NCBI GenBank assembly: GCA_039090855.1
Contig: CM077011.1
Coordinates: 40,753,501-40,817,500, forward strand
From: Macrothele yani
Taxonomy: Eukaryota > Arthropoda > Arachnida > Araneae > Macrothelidae
Length of the DNA stretch: 64,000 nucleotides
Reading direction: 5' to 3'
Shown here piece after piece: positions 53,938 through 64,000 of this stretch. The stretch's first letter is position 1. Every line of letters begins with the position of its first letter. Below the pieces are notes generated by a model. That model had not been told where the DNA came from and did no database searches. It was given only the letters and a program-made list of their open reading frames with translations. The translations under genes were made by a program, and so were the position numbers.

Positions 53938-54336
53938 ATGATAAGGTTTTTCGGATCCAAAGATTACGTCGAAGACATAAATTCCTGGGGAATTTATCAG
54001 ATACCTTGTGAATGTAGACATTCATATATAGGGAAGACCCGCAGGGCTTTAAATTTCCGTGTGAAGGAACACCAGACCTACGTACGGAATTGTAAACTGA
54101 AGAAGTCGTCTATAGCCCAGCATTGTCACGAAAACAACCATAAATTTTATTTCGGAAACGCTATGCTCATTGATAAACCTTATTCAACGATGAAGCTTAA
54201 TGTATTAAAAGCTTTTCACATATACCGGAACTCTTTACTTTTTGTCAACGACATGACGTCGACTCCATTTCTTTCAAGACGTGGAAACAACTCGCCAAAA
54301 ACCGTGAACGTCAGAACTCGGATGATGTCACAATGA
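53938..54336 (+). CDS. GIY-YIG endonuclease domain of a PLE
   Basis: The open frame of 132 residues begins MIRFFGSKDYVEDINSWGIY. GIYQIPCECRHSYIGKTRRA is the GIY-YIG core: Gly-Ile-Tyr, then Ser-Tyr-Ile-Gly, then the conserved Arg in the next helix and RVKEH. KKSSIAQHCHENNHKFYF follows the pattern of PLE endonucleases. In PLEs this domain nicks target DNA for integration. It would normally be fused to the RT in front of it; here a single stop separates them. The domain itself looks undamaged. Confidence 0.82.
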   Translation: MIRFFGSKDYVEDINSWGIYQIPCECRHSYIGKTRRALNFRVKEHQTYVRNCKLKKSSIAQHCHENNHKFYFGNAMLIDKPYSTMKLNVLKAFHIYRNSLLFVNDMTSTPFLSRRGNNSPKTVNVRTRMMSQ

Positions 54337-54508
54337 TTTAAATGTTTACACTCCATTCCTCATGATGAAGCTGAGAGAGAAGTTTTGCGAAACTATAGTC
54401 GATGTATAATAAACCTTTGATTGTGGTAAACGTTGATATTTTTACTTTATGTATTACAATAGCCTTGAAAACCAGCAGCTTTCCCACAATTTAATGGTCG
54501 CCGCCGGG

Positions 54509-54727
54509 TTTTTTTTTATTATTCGAGGTTTAACGACCACCGTGAGGAACTCAGTGGGCTATAAGCTGTCGCCCGTCCTGAATTTAGTGCTACTGGTTCC
54601 AGGGAAGGGGAAAAGCCAGCGCCGTGAGACAAACATAACATCCATGCCTCACCGGGATTCGAACCTGGACTTATCTCGGAAGAATGATCAGAAGCTATCG
54701 CCTAGACGACTACGCCACCGGGGCGGC
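54509..54727 (-). mobile_element. tRNA-derived SINE (family B), diverged
   Basis: T-run, body and head ending ccaccggggcggc. More substitutions than other copies. Confidence 0.85.
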
Positions 54728-54742
54728 CCGTTTGGGGTTATT

Positions 54743-54871
54743 GGCTTCATACAAAGTGACACTACTTCATTAACGAGGGCATTTCTAGATATCGTATTCG
54801 AACCAAAGAGGTTAGAATAAGATATCTGAAAATGCCCTCGGTAATGGAGTAGTGTCACTTTTCTTGAAGCC
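54743..54871. repeat. Imperfect foldback of about 55-bp arms
   Basis: ggcttcatacaaagtgacac and cattaacgagggcatttcta at the left pair with aaatgccctcggtaatggag and agtgtcacttttcttgaagc at the right. It lies directly beside the SINE and may be a small non-autonomous element. Confidence 0.75.
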
Positions 54872-55795
54872 TATAATCGCGAGCGGTGGCCGCTAAAGAG
54901 CGGGAAAGCAGGTAGTGCCCAAGACGATAGACATGCATTTTGTTTTGGTTAAATTGCATTCTTTCGTCGCAAATGTTACTAATTTCGCAACATAACTTGC
55001 TGACGATATGTGAAAAACTGCTGGATTTATAAAATCCTTAATTATTTTGATGCACTTTTCCATTTCTATTTTAAATTGAAATTTACGAAGTGTTAGTGAA
55101 AGTTCAAAACGAAACATAATATTAAAATTTTAAACTTCGCACGTGTATGAAGTAAAATTCATTCCCGTTTGATATTAACAACATTTCCTCAACCAAAAAC
55201 CACGCATTTCAAAAATACACAGCTGAAACTGTATGGATATCATGTAAACAACATCAAAATTCCCATAATTTAGGGTTTCACGGTTGAGAGATCCAGGGCA
55301 TCTCCAGAATTCTTATTCTAACTTCATTGAGTGGGCCTTCTGCATGACGTCACATGACGTCATCAATCAATCTGTTCCTGTGAGAGGGCACTGCGGCACA
55401 GCGTCGTTGTTTAGTGTTATTACCAGTCAAGTCAGGTACAATGTACGGGCAGAAAGTTATAGGGTCGCGCGCGAACAGTCTTTCTAGGTAACTTTTACAG
55501 TTCATTATGAATTGAATCAAACATTCTTACTTTCCAATAGGCATCTTTTCACTATCGACTGCTCCGCCTCCAAATCATAGATGGCGCTGCACGTTCAACT
55601 GGTCAGTCGTTTCAGAACCGATAGCATTACATTTACGTTTCCCAGTCTATCTCTGTTCAATGTCTTTGTTGTACACCTGTTATAATGCGTAACTTATACA
55701 TTTTTTATGAGTAAAAGCAAAAATTATTTTCCACTTAAATTTTTTACTTCTTCACGCAGTTACTATAGAAAAGAAAAAATCAGAAATCCATTCTA
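54872..55795. other. Anonymous region with a paired CRE-like motif
   Basis: No coding similarity. TGACGTCA occurs twice at 55345-55352 and 55355-55362. Confidence 0.4.
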
Positions 55796-57081
55796 CTGGG
55801 TGTCCACAATGTCTTGTTACCACCCGCTGTAATAAGAAATGCAAATGAGCTATGTATTTGTTGTATGATGTATATGTTGAGTTATGGTCTGTATTGTGTT
55901 TATTTACAGATTAGGTACCGGAACCATGTGTGATACCAGCGAATATACCCTGGAACAGCGGATTGTTGTCAGTGTCTGGGTACACGAACGTCCACACACA
56001 GGGAAGACAATGCGTGACGTGCGTGCCGATTTCCAACAACGATTCGACAAAGAGGCCCCTCCAAAACAGACTCTTCTGCGGTGGGAACATAAACTCTTCG
56101 AAGCAGGCAACATCAAGGATAAACCACGAACGGGAAGACCATTAACCAGAGTGCAACTGTGTCAAGCGGTCGAGGAATCAGTTTTCAGGTCACCGACGAA
56201 GTCGCTCTGCAAACGATCACCGGAGCTTAGAATACCACAATCGACACTGCATAAGCACATGAAGAATGACCTGCATTTGCACGCATATCGCCCGATGTTT
56301 GTTCAGGAGTTATCAGACATCGATTTAAACCGCAGAAGGGATGCATGTGCAATGATGCTTCCGACACTTGCCACAATACCAAAACGTGGAAAGGTCATTT
56401 TCAGTGATGAATGTGCGATATACCGCAGCTGCCTATTACGGAACGTTTTGTTCTGGTCCAAGGAAATCCCACATTATGTCGAAGAATTGGAACATCATCC
56501 TTCGCATGTCATGATATGAGCTGCAATGAATAGTCGACATCTGTTTGGACCGTATTTCTTTGATGGTCCAGTGAATCAGACGACTTATCTCGACATGCTG
56601 CAAACATGGTTTGTGCCACAACTTGGAGATCTTGGCATATTGAAAGACGTATGGTTCCAACAAGATGGGGCACCCACCCATTATGCAATCGTGAGGTCTT
56701 TCGGGATCGTTGGATCTGCCGAGGTCCGGCTGTGCTGCTCGCTTCACTTGAAAGGCCACCTCGAAGCCCAGATCTCTCAACGTGTAATAATGCCCTTTGG
56801 GGTTTCATAAAGAAGGTTGTTGTACAGCAGCGCTACCAAACCACTGATGAACTTGAACAAGCAGTGAGACGTGCTTTCTCTCGTATCACCCCGCAACTGC
56901 TTCGGAAAATGTCCTACAGAACATGGCGTAAAATTATTCTCTGTCACGAGAATGACGGAACCCAAACGAATCCACTGGATGTTTAAGGATGCTTCAACAT
57001 ATAACTCAACATATACATAGCTCACTCACATTTCTTATTACAGGAGGGGGAAGGGGGGTTAACAAACATTGTGGACACCTG
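55796..57081 (+). mobile_element. Mariner-superfamily (DD41D-spaced) element, copy 2
   Basis: Same family as 3545-4845, with both ends preserved (ctgggtgtccacaatgtctt and its inverse) and TA at both borders. Nucleotide identity to copy 1 is high along the length. Confidence 0.88.
55926..56986 (+). pseudogene. DD41D-type transposase with stop and deletion
   Basis: MCDTSEYTLEQRIVVSVWVH runs open for about 197 residues to a TGA where copy 1 has Trp (about 56517). It resumes with HLFGPYFFDGPVNQTTYLDM and VWFQQDGAPTHY. A small deletion then removes the segment before RDRW and shifts frame. The C-terminus LEQAVRRAFSRITPQL...NDGTQTNPLDV survives. Its lesions differ from those of copy 1. Confidence 0.82.
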
Positions 57082-57401
57082 TAGAACCCTGGCGCCAGCG
57101 TGCTGTCTCCCAACCAGCTGAGATATCAACTGACAGCCGAAGTAACCAGATGACTTTTTGGAATGGGAGGCATTTTTTGTTTAAAAAAAAAGGCGGATAT
57201 TTAGAGAAAAAGGAAAACACAATAAATTTCCGAAAAAATAAATTTGAATGCACATTCTCTGCATTTACCTTCATCTTTAAAAAACACAATTTTACTCAGA
57301 AGGATGTGTCGGATTGCAATGCTATTCGGGAGGAAGTTACCTAAACACTGAAACTGATATGGGCAATTTTTATTTAGCTACACACCAATTCGTGGTGTCT
57401 C

Positions 57402-58470
57402 TCAGTATGGTATCCGGCCGCCATGTTTGCCCACATAGCATGCCAGACTTCTCGGCATGGAGTTGTACAGGTTCCTAATGGTGTCCTGCAATAAGCTATC
57501 CCATGCAGCTTGAATCTTCTCGCGCAGTTCCTGCAGATTGTGCGGTAAGGGTGGAGTGTGGATAGTGCCACCAATAACAACCCACACATTTTCAATTGGC
57601 GATAGGTCTGGCGATGCGGCTGGCCATGGCAGAGTGTTAGTGACTTGAAACCAAGCTCTCGAGACAGCAGCAGTATGCGAACGAGCGTTGTCCTTTTGGC
57701 AAATCGAACCGGAGTGAGCGTTCAGAAAAGGTAGGGCGATTGGTTGCAGGACCTCATTAGCGTAACGTTGGGCTGTCAAAGTGCCTGTAATGAACACCAA
57801 AGATGATCTGGCATCGTAGGCAATCGCACCCCTCACCATGATACCAGGCCTTCTGGACGTACGTGCGACGCTCGATAACAAACCGTTCATCTTGGCGCTT
57901 ACCACGGTGTCTCCACACACGGATTCGTTGGTCATCTCCTCCAAGACAAAAGCGGGACTCGTCACTGAAGTTCACCGGCTGCCATTCTGAGAGTCTCCAT
58001 GACAGTCTGGCACGATACCATTGTTGTCTTTGGCGACGATGCAATGGTGTTAAGTTTAGTCGTCGTAACGGTCTGCGTGCGTGAAGACCTACGTCGTGCA
58101 GCCGTCTGCCAATGGTGCTGGCACAAATCGGACGATGCATCGAGGGCACCACTGTTCGCTGAAAATCCGCAATCGTGGCTTTTGGGTCACTGCGCGCATG
58201 TCGGGCAACCAGTCGGTCCTCTCTCTCCGTGGTTTGTCTAGGTCTCCCAGACTCTTCCTGTCGCTGCTGCGTGCCTTGTTCTATCTACTGCCCCCAACAG
58301 CGTGCTATGGTGATATCCCCATGACCAGTATGGCGGGCAATACGGCGATAAGACTATCCTGCTTTTGAGAGCCCGACGGCGCAGCCCGTCTTGAACTCCT
58401 CCAACTGCTCGAATTGCTTCCGAACTTTTCTCCGAGGCGTACTTCACTTTCAAAGGATGCAACCAATACA
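57402..58470 (-). pseudogene. Tc1-like transposase, degraded
   Basis: Minus-strand parts in order: a degraded helix-turn-helix (SSEAIRAVGGVQDGLRRRAL), a second block (PICASTIGRRLHDVGLHARR), then FSDESRFCLGG with the first Asp. After a frameshift near 57900 come GAIAYDARSSLVFITGTLT, CQKDNARSHTAAVSRAW with the second Asp, and SPDLSPIENVWVVIGG with the Glu. The C-terminus is GKHGGRIPY. The last 187 residues are open. TIRs were not convincingly found, so no element borders are given. Confidence 0.78.
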
Positions 58471-58599
58471 ACAGCACGAGCCAGAATGGAAAGCACATGT
58501 AACCGGACTACCTTATATAACCGGTCAGGCACAGCGCTACGATCCCTCCTTGCTTGCGTTACATGCACGGCCGAGCGTGATACTTGAATCATTTGCATA

Positions 58600-60232
58600 C
58601 CTCATGATGTCAAACCTACCCACCAAGTTTCATTCCCTTCGGTTTCTTCCTTATACGTGCAACTATTATATTTTTTGACGATAAGTATATATGTATCTAT
58701 TTTGTGTCAAAAATATGTATGTGTGACCCAGGATAAAATAAATAAATAAACCTTCAATCATAAAAAAGTCTGGAGATGACCGAAAATGTAAGTATGACCG
58801 ACACCTACATTTACCTTTATATATTGATATTCGTTGCCAAAGATGACCGATACCTACATTTACCTTTGGCAACGGATATCAAGTGAGAATCACATTGATG
58901 AAGAAATCGATTTGCGTATAAAAGTTGGTTGGAGATCTTTTCAAGTAGCCAGTTAAAGTAGTAACCTCTTCTTCATTGATTTTGTTCTCATGTCTGGAAG
59001 TTTCCGCTCTCGAAATTTTGTTTTCTTTCTGTGGAGCTTGATTTTTATTTCCTTCTCGGAAATGTATTTATGAAAAACAAACTCCTATTATTAGAATCGT
59101 GGGACTTACCAAGCTTTTCGGTAAATGTTGAAAATGAATCTCTTCATGAAATAAGTCATTACTTGTGTCACAAAGTAATGATTATATGTTCCTTTAAGCA
59201 TTTAATTTTGACGTATGTAATTTTACCGCTCCAAGTAATATTAAAATTCGTCGTTTAATGGTTAATAGTTATCACTTGTTTTTTTAAATGACAGTTAAAG
59301 ATCGTACTTTGCAGGTCGTGACTACATTTCAAATTATTCTGTGTGGAGGGGTTTGGGTGCTTTTCGCGTTTTACCTACGCCCTAAAGCTTAATTCAGTTT
59401 GGTTTCCTCTCTTCCACTCCCTGTATTTTCTCCCACTCCCTCTATTCTCTCCCACTCTCTCCATGTTCCTTTTCGTTACCTTTGAGGGATTTGCCAAACA
59501 CAGAATGATCTGTGCGACTGCTTCCAGCACTGATTGCGTGAGACAAAGGCGTTTGACTGGCATTATTTAATCAGTTATTTCTCACGTCTGTTTCTAATTC
59601 CAACCACGTTCTGAATACAGCGAGTTTTGCTCTTGTTATTTGGAATGGAAATTAGAAATGCGGCTGTTAATTTAACCTTCAAGAAACTAATCCACCCAAG
59701 TACAGACTCTTGTTATTGACTTTTACCAGATCGTTTTACCCCTGTTTAGGAAATGGAATTTTCTGCGTAAATAATTGTCTTTACTGTATCTAGAAACACA
59801 AGCCAAACGATGCATGCTTTTTAAACGTTCTTGCACAAACCCTCAACAAGAACTAACCGAACTGCATTTATACACATTGGCGCTCATAACTAAGTGTTTA
59901 AGAATAATATACACAAACACCAGTGAAAATTTCTATTCTACCTTCTTGTTGTCTAACTGCTTTAACCAGAGGCAACACACGAATTTTATTGAAAACTCGA
60001 AATCCTAAAACTATCTAAAAGAACTGGATAATGAAATAAGACAGCTTGTTGGGATAATACGAAAATTTATTGCTATTATTTTGTGTCAGATTAGATCAGA
60101 TGTAGAGATTTTTAGGAAGGGAGTGTCTGACCCCAGGTCTTAAACAACCCTTAGAGATAGGAAGCTATGAGATTTGGGTTAGAGTGCCCGACAGGAAAGT
60201 GAGACGGAAGCGAGGTAGAATGGAGGAGGAAG
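58600..60232. other. Anonymous AT-rich region
   Basis: It includes a short foldback near 58835-58873 (ttgccaaag...ctttggcaa) embedded in a duplicated gacacctacatttaccttt unit. Otherwise nothing recognised. Confidence 0.45.
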
Positions 60233-60420
60233 ACGCCCTTATTTATTTATTACCGAGAGGCCAGTACCCGGGCTCCGACGGCTTAACGTGCCCATCCGAC
60301 GCACGGCGGATATTTAGTGGTTCGAGCGTTCGTACCTGCCCGGGATCGAACCTGAGGTCTTCTCCGTATCCATCACGAACGTTGACCACTAAGCCATCCG
60401 CGGCCCGTTTTTTTTTTTTT
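60233..60420 (-). mobile_element. tRNA-derived SINE, a third family
   Basis: On the minus strand a head gggccgcggatggcttagtg and B box ggttcgatccc are followed by a short body ending in an (AATA)-type tail (ttatttatttatt on the plus strand). A run of A precedes the head. The sequence differs from family B. Confidence 0.65.
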
Positions 60421-60894
60421 TGAGCCTTGCACCCAGAGCACATTTAAAGAAACAGTGGGCCCGGGGGCAAGACAGTATTTTGGGGCTCCGGGACCCGTTA
60501 TTAGTGGCACATCTAGGATTTCACTATGGGTGGATGAATAAAAATACCCAGGAGAAAACATTCCCAAAATATAATGAGGAAGCCATAAAATTATCCTCGC
60601 CACATTGAAGTGTATATCCCATGATTCATATACGAATCGGTGGTAGCAAGAAAATGTAAAAAGGTAGGGTTGAAAAATGGATACCAGTTCAGTCCTGCTA
60701 TAAGCCCCCCTTTCAGGGTTCAGATTGTTGAAATTGTATCGAAGTAGTGGGCAAAGTAATATGATTCAAATATCATGATTGACTGGACACTGGATAAAAT
60801 ATCATACCGTGACTGGACACAAATCTCAAAATTAAAAATTCTTATATGAATTCTTAATGTATGAAAATTTCCCAGATGTGTACAAAAACATCTA
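60421..60894. other. Anonymous spacer
   Basis: No gene recognised. A short repeated phrase (gactggacac) occurs twice near 60780-60830. Confidence 0.4.
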
Positions 60895-62116
60895 CACTAT
60901 CTACCAACTAGTAATTGGACACCTGTGATTGCAAAGAAAAACGAAGTTTATTCACCTTCAATAGTTGGTGGAGCCTCCACGAGCGGCGATTACAGCTGCG
61001 ACCCTCCGGGGCATACTTTCAAGCAGGCGTTGTACGACAGCTAGCGGTAATTTCTTCCACTCGGCTTGGTGAAGACAGGTCAGTTCCTTCTCCGGTTTCG
61101 GACGGTGGGGTCACCCCTTAAGTAGACGCTCCAACTCGTCCCAGAGGTGCTTGATAGGGTTAAGGTCCGAGCTCTGCGCAGGCCAGTCCATTCGATTAAC
61201 CCCATTGTCACCATACCAAGCACATGGTGGACTTCGCAACATGACAGGTGGCATTGTCATCCTGAAAGTAACATGGATCCACCCCATAAAACTGCCACAA
61301 CGTAGGAAGCGCATGGTCATCCGAAATGTTGCAGTAGGTCTCGGCGTTGAGTCTACTAGAAATTGCGACCAAGGATCCCGTGCCATACCAGGAGAAACAC
61401 CCCCATAGCATAATTCCTCAGCCACCGAACTTCACAGTTGGCACAATACATTCCGGCAGGAGGCGTTCTCCAGCAAAACGCCAAATCTAGGCCCTGCCAT
61501 CCGAACGATAGAGGGCGAACCTTGATTCGTCGTTCCAGAGAACCTGCTTGCACTGTTCAACGGTCCACTGTCGACGTTCTTTGCACCACGTTAGCCGAGC
61601 AGCGGTATTGGACATGATGATCAAAGGCTTGTGGGCGGCAGCACGTCCATGATAACCGAGCAGATGTGCTTCCTTACGGATGGTATTCACCGAAAGAACA
61701 CTCCCGGATGCCTGTTGAAACTCCTCGGGGATGTGGCCCATGGATTTGGTGCGGTTCTTCCGAATTTCTCTGGCCAGCACCCGTCGGTCTCTAACTCCCT
61801 GTTTTGTGGGTCTGCCGGGTCGGCGCACATTCCGACAGTCACCTCTCATCTTCCGCTTTCTAATCACGTAGGCCACTGTCGATTTTGGGTATTTTAACTC
61901 GCTCGATATGTCCCGTATGGATCGGCCATTTCTGTGATACCCGACGATTACACCTTTCTCGAAATCCGAGAACTACGAACTGCGTGGCATCGTGCATGCG
62001 ACTGGTTGCGTTGTTGTTTCTTACACGATATTTAACGGCGGCGACCGTGAAGTGTATCAGGACCGCAGATATCGTCGATTTCAGGGGGTGTCCAAATACT
62101 TGTTGGTAGATAGTGT
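60895..62116 (-). mobile_element. Tc1-like transposon, family G copy 2
   Basis: The ends cactatctaccaactagtaa and, inverted, cactatctaccaacaagtat correspond to the family at 6934-8152. TA is present at both borders. Confidence 0.88.
60958..61990 (-). pseudogene. Tc1-like transposase, frameshifted
   Basis: The start matches the copy at 7059 (ATGCCACGCAGTTCG). An early frame change follows, and from 61876 an open part of about 129 residues holds RKRKMRGDCRNVRRPGRPTK, the second helix-turn-helix and WTVEQCKQVLWNDESRFALY, where the family's first Asp is Asp (NDES). Further pieces are [30 protein letters not shown] with the second Asp, and SSDLNPIKHLWDELE, where the Glu is replaced by Lys. The C-terminus is GGSTNY. 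The Glu-to-Lys change would inactivate it irrespective of frame. Confidence 0.82.
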
Positions 62117-62118
62117 AT

Positions 62119-62521
62119 AATGCTTTCGAAAGATTTGAGGATCGACCGGGGGCGAGTATATTCTTTGCGAACTCAGAAAAAAGCGGAGGAAAGAAATAGA
62201 ATTTTTTTTTCACAAGGTAGTTTCTCATAGTTTATCCTGTGCTCTCTGCTAAAAAAAAGAAAAAAAAAAGACTGTAGAATAGTAAATTCTTCAAGCATTC
62301 TACACTATTCCGAGGTCCCTTGAAAATGCGAGTCAAGGGGCTGCACCTCCCCACGCCCATGCGTCAAGAAACCCAGCAATTAGTCAATCGGTCATAAAGA
62401 AAGAAAATACCCTTAACACAAAGTGCTAGAAAACACTTCGAGAGATCTTTATACAGAAATGAATGGGCACTACAGAGGATGGTATCATATTTTTCGTTTC
62501 TTCGCCTTTCATGCTTTTCTA
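62119..62521. other. Anonymous spacer
   Basis: No gene or repeat recognised. Confidence 0.4.
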
Positions 62522-62692
62522 TTTTTTTATTTTTTATTTTTTGGTTGGGGGTTTAACGACAACCATGAGCAACACAATGAGCTATAAGCAGTCGCCCGTC
62601 TCTAATTTAGGGCCACTGGTTCCAGACTGAGAGAGAGAGAGAGCCAGTGCCATAAGACAAACAGAACATCCGGACCCACTCGGACGCCTGGG
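62522..62692 (-). mobile_element. tRNA-derived SINE (family B), truncated
   Basis: T-rich start and family body (gctataagcagtcgcccgtc). The tRNA head is cut off or deleted near 62690. Confidence 0.8.
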
Positions 62693-63023
62693 CGACCATG
62701 CTTTTCCATAGTCTACATACGTGAGCATAAGGCTAAGGGGCCAACTATAAGTCTAAGTCTTACTGACAACTGTCCTAAAGCGCCCTTTTCTTAGCTCGTC
62801 TTTTAAAGAAAATAACATATTTATGTAACCCTTTGTACATTCGTCTGTCTGTAGGTTGGTAGCCATATCTTCACATCCATAATCTGATTGGAAAAATTCT
62901 TTTTTCAAAATATAGGACTGATCATAGAATGACAATTCACCCACTTTTGACTTCCTGTATGGCAGTTTTTCCTCTACGGGGAGCAAACATATTTTTATGT
63001 TTTGCGCAACATCGAAGCTTCTA
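62693..63023. other. Anonymous spacer
   Basis: A minus-strand open frame of 95 residues (62753-63040) has no recognised motif. Confidence 0.35.
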
Positions 63024-64000
63024 CACTGCTGGCCACCCAAAATGCAACACCAAGAAGGACACGAGACAGCAAAGCCAGATTTACTGGATACATAACAACA
63101 GATACAAAGATGAAACGATTAAGCTTATAGGCCCGTGCGACTTGCGGAATACGCAGACATCAATAGTTCGTGTCGCCTCCATGGCTGGAAATAACGGCCG
63201 CTACACGCCACGGCATCGAACGAAAGAGGCTTTGGATGTGGGCTTGGGGTATGTCGGTCCAGGCTGCTTCCACACGTTGCTACAGTTCATCAGGCGTAGC
63301 CGCGGGTGGTGCTTGCCTGGCCACTCGGCTGCCGATCAGCGACGAGACGTGTTCGATGGGCGACATATCGGGAGAACAGGCGGGCCACGGCAGCAGAGAC
63401 ACCTGGTGGGCCGTGAAGAATTGTTGCACGACGCGTGCCACGTGAGGGGCGCGCATTGTGCTGTTGAAACGTGGCCACTGTCAGGTCCTGCAGGTTAAAG
63501 AGGACTACAGGCTCCAAAACGTCGGAGATGTAGATGTGGCTGTTGAGTGTACCGGCGATGCTTACCAGAGGGGTGCGGGTGTCATATCCAATATTACAGG
63601 CCCGTGCGACCATAACTCCAAGCCACGGACCGGTATGGCGATGCATAATGCAGTGCGTCACACAGTCTCTCGCCGCGGTGCCGCCACACGATGATCCGCC
63701 CATCGTGGTGTTGCAGGCAGAACCGAGATTCGTCGAGGAAGATAATTTCGTGTCATTCCGTAGTCCAGGTGCGGCGTTCAACGGCCCACTGCCGCCGCAC
63801 TCTCCGGTGGTGTAACGCTAATGGTAATCGGACAATGGGCGCCGTGCGATAAGTCCTTGCTCCTGCAGACGACGTCGAACGGTACGTGCTGACAAAGGTT
63901 GTTGCGCAACACAACCTAATTCCTGCGCTGGCGTTCGTGATGCGGCGGTGCGAGCCGTCAATGCCCGCCGCACAACATGGCGGACCTCTCGTTCAGTGGT
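63024..64000 (-). mobile_element. Tc1-like transposon, cut by the window end
   Basis: The left end cactgctggccacccaaaat is preceded by TA (63022-63023) and contains the aacaccaagaagga motif seen in the 1510-2941 element. The other end lies outside the window. Confidence 0.75.
63160..64000 (-). pseudogene. Tc1-like transposase, partial and frameshifted
   Basis: Minus-strand pieces include the region around the first Asp, degraded in frame near 63730, then LEPVVLFNLQDLTVATFQQH, where the second catalytic Asp reads His (QQHNARPS). SPDMSPIEHVSSLIGSRVAR carries the Glu in another frame, and the C-terminus is SHGGDTNY. Its N-terminal part continues beyond the window. Confidence 0.75.

Larger units (their letters stand above)
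53285..54445 (+). mobile_element. Penelope-like element, 5'-truncated, with inverted terminal segments
   Basis: atatcaacgtttaccacaat and about 56 bp around it at the left are the inverse of 54390-54445 at the right. Between them is the C-terminal third of a PLE reverse transcriptase and a GIY-YIG endonuclease region. Inverted terminal repeats joined to truncated copies are a known PLE trait. Confidence 0.82.

Noticed and set aside
62753..63040. 95-residue minus-strand frame as a gene
   Set aside because: No recognisable domain, it overlaps the border of a Tc1 TIR, and neighbouring sequence is all repeat-derived.
1..64000. Host protein-coding genes or rRNA
   Set aside because: Every recognisable coding segment belongs to a mobile element. 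I found no conserved host exon, although short exons in the anonymous AT-rich parts cannot be excluded by eye.

Overview
The window shows no convincing host gene. It is a dense pile of transposable elements in an animal genome, most likely an arthropod with a large repeat-rich genome. This rests on the mix of elements: about fifteen IS630/Tc1/mariner transposons, tRNA-derived SINEs, an RTE-type LINE, Penelope-like elements with GIY-YIG domains, a hAT fragment and a Sola-like transposon. The species cannot be named from the sequence. Almost every transposase carries frameshifts or stops, so most copies look dead. The longest intact reading frame is the 5'-truncated RTE reverse transcriptase.

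Layout. 1-6.3 kb: the end of a Tc1 element, an unusual LTR-bounded miniature element (copy 1), a Tc1, a DD41D-spaced mariner and a Tc1 on the minus strand. 6.3-15.4 kb: two tRNA SINEs, then Tc1/mariner elements in a row, including one nested inside another (10928-12288 inside 10836-13652) and a miniature element with terminal inverted repeats (TIRs) of about 300 bp. 15.4-17.1 kb: satellite-like DNA. 17.3-21.1 kb: a Tc1 split by an internally deleted LINE. 21.1-23.4 kb: tandem repeats of 118, 24 and 102 bp. 23.4-29 kb: anonymous DNA with perfect hairpins, a SINE and a Tc1 inside a long inverted repeat. 29.3-34.7 kb: ACGTT-rich repeat DNA holding a 4.3-kb transposon with TIRs of about 710 bp. 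35-36.8 kb: a mariner with miniature LTR element copy 2 inserted in it. 37.9-45.1 kb: a Tc1 blown apart by PLE, hAT, Tc1 and foldback insertions. 45.1-47.1 kb: the RTE LINE. 48.4-49.3 kb: an inverted-repeat arm carrying a SINE and a solo LTR of the miniature element. 50.2-54.9 kb: small TIR elements, a foldback with a 37-bp minisatellite core, and a PLE. 55.8-64 kb: a second copy of the DD41D mariner, three more Tc1 elements and two SINEs.

The most interesting system is the miniature LTR element (two full copies plus one solo LTR). Each terminal repeat of about 165-180 bp contains a complete tRNA-like cloverleaf with A and B boxes. The full copies also have a primer-binding site matching the 3' end of tRNA-Lys(UUU), a polypurine tract next to the 3' LTR, no coding capacity and 4-bp target duplications. 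It looks like an animal TRIM whose LTRs have captured a tRNA gene, analogous to plant Cassandra elements, whose LTRs carry 5S rRNA sequence. At first sight it would be filed as a SINE dimer.
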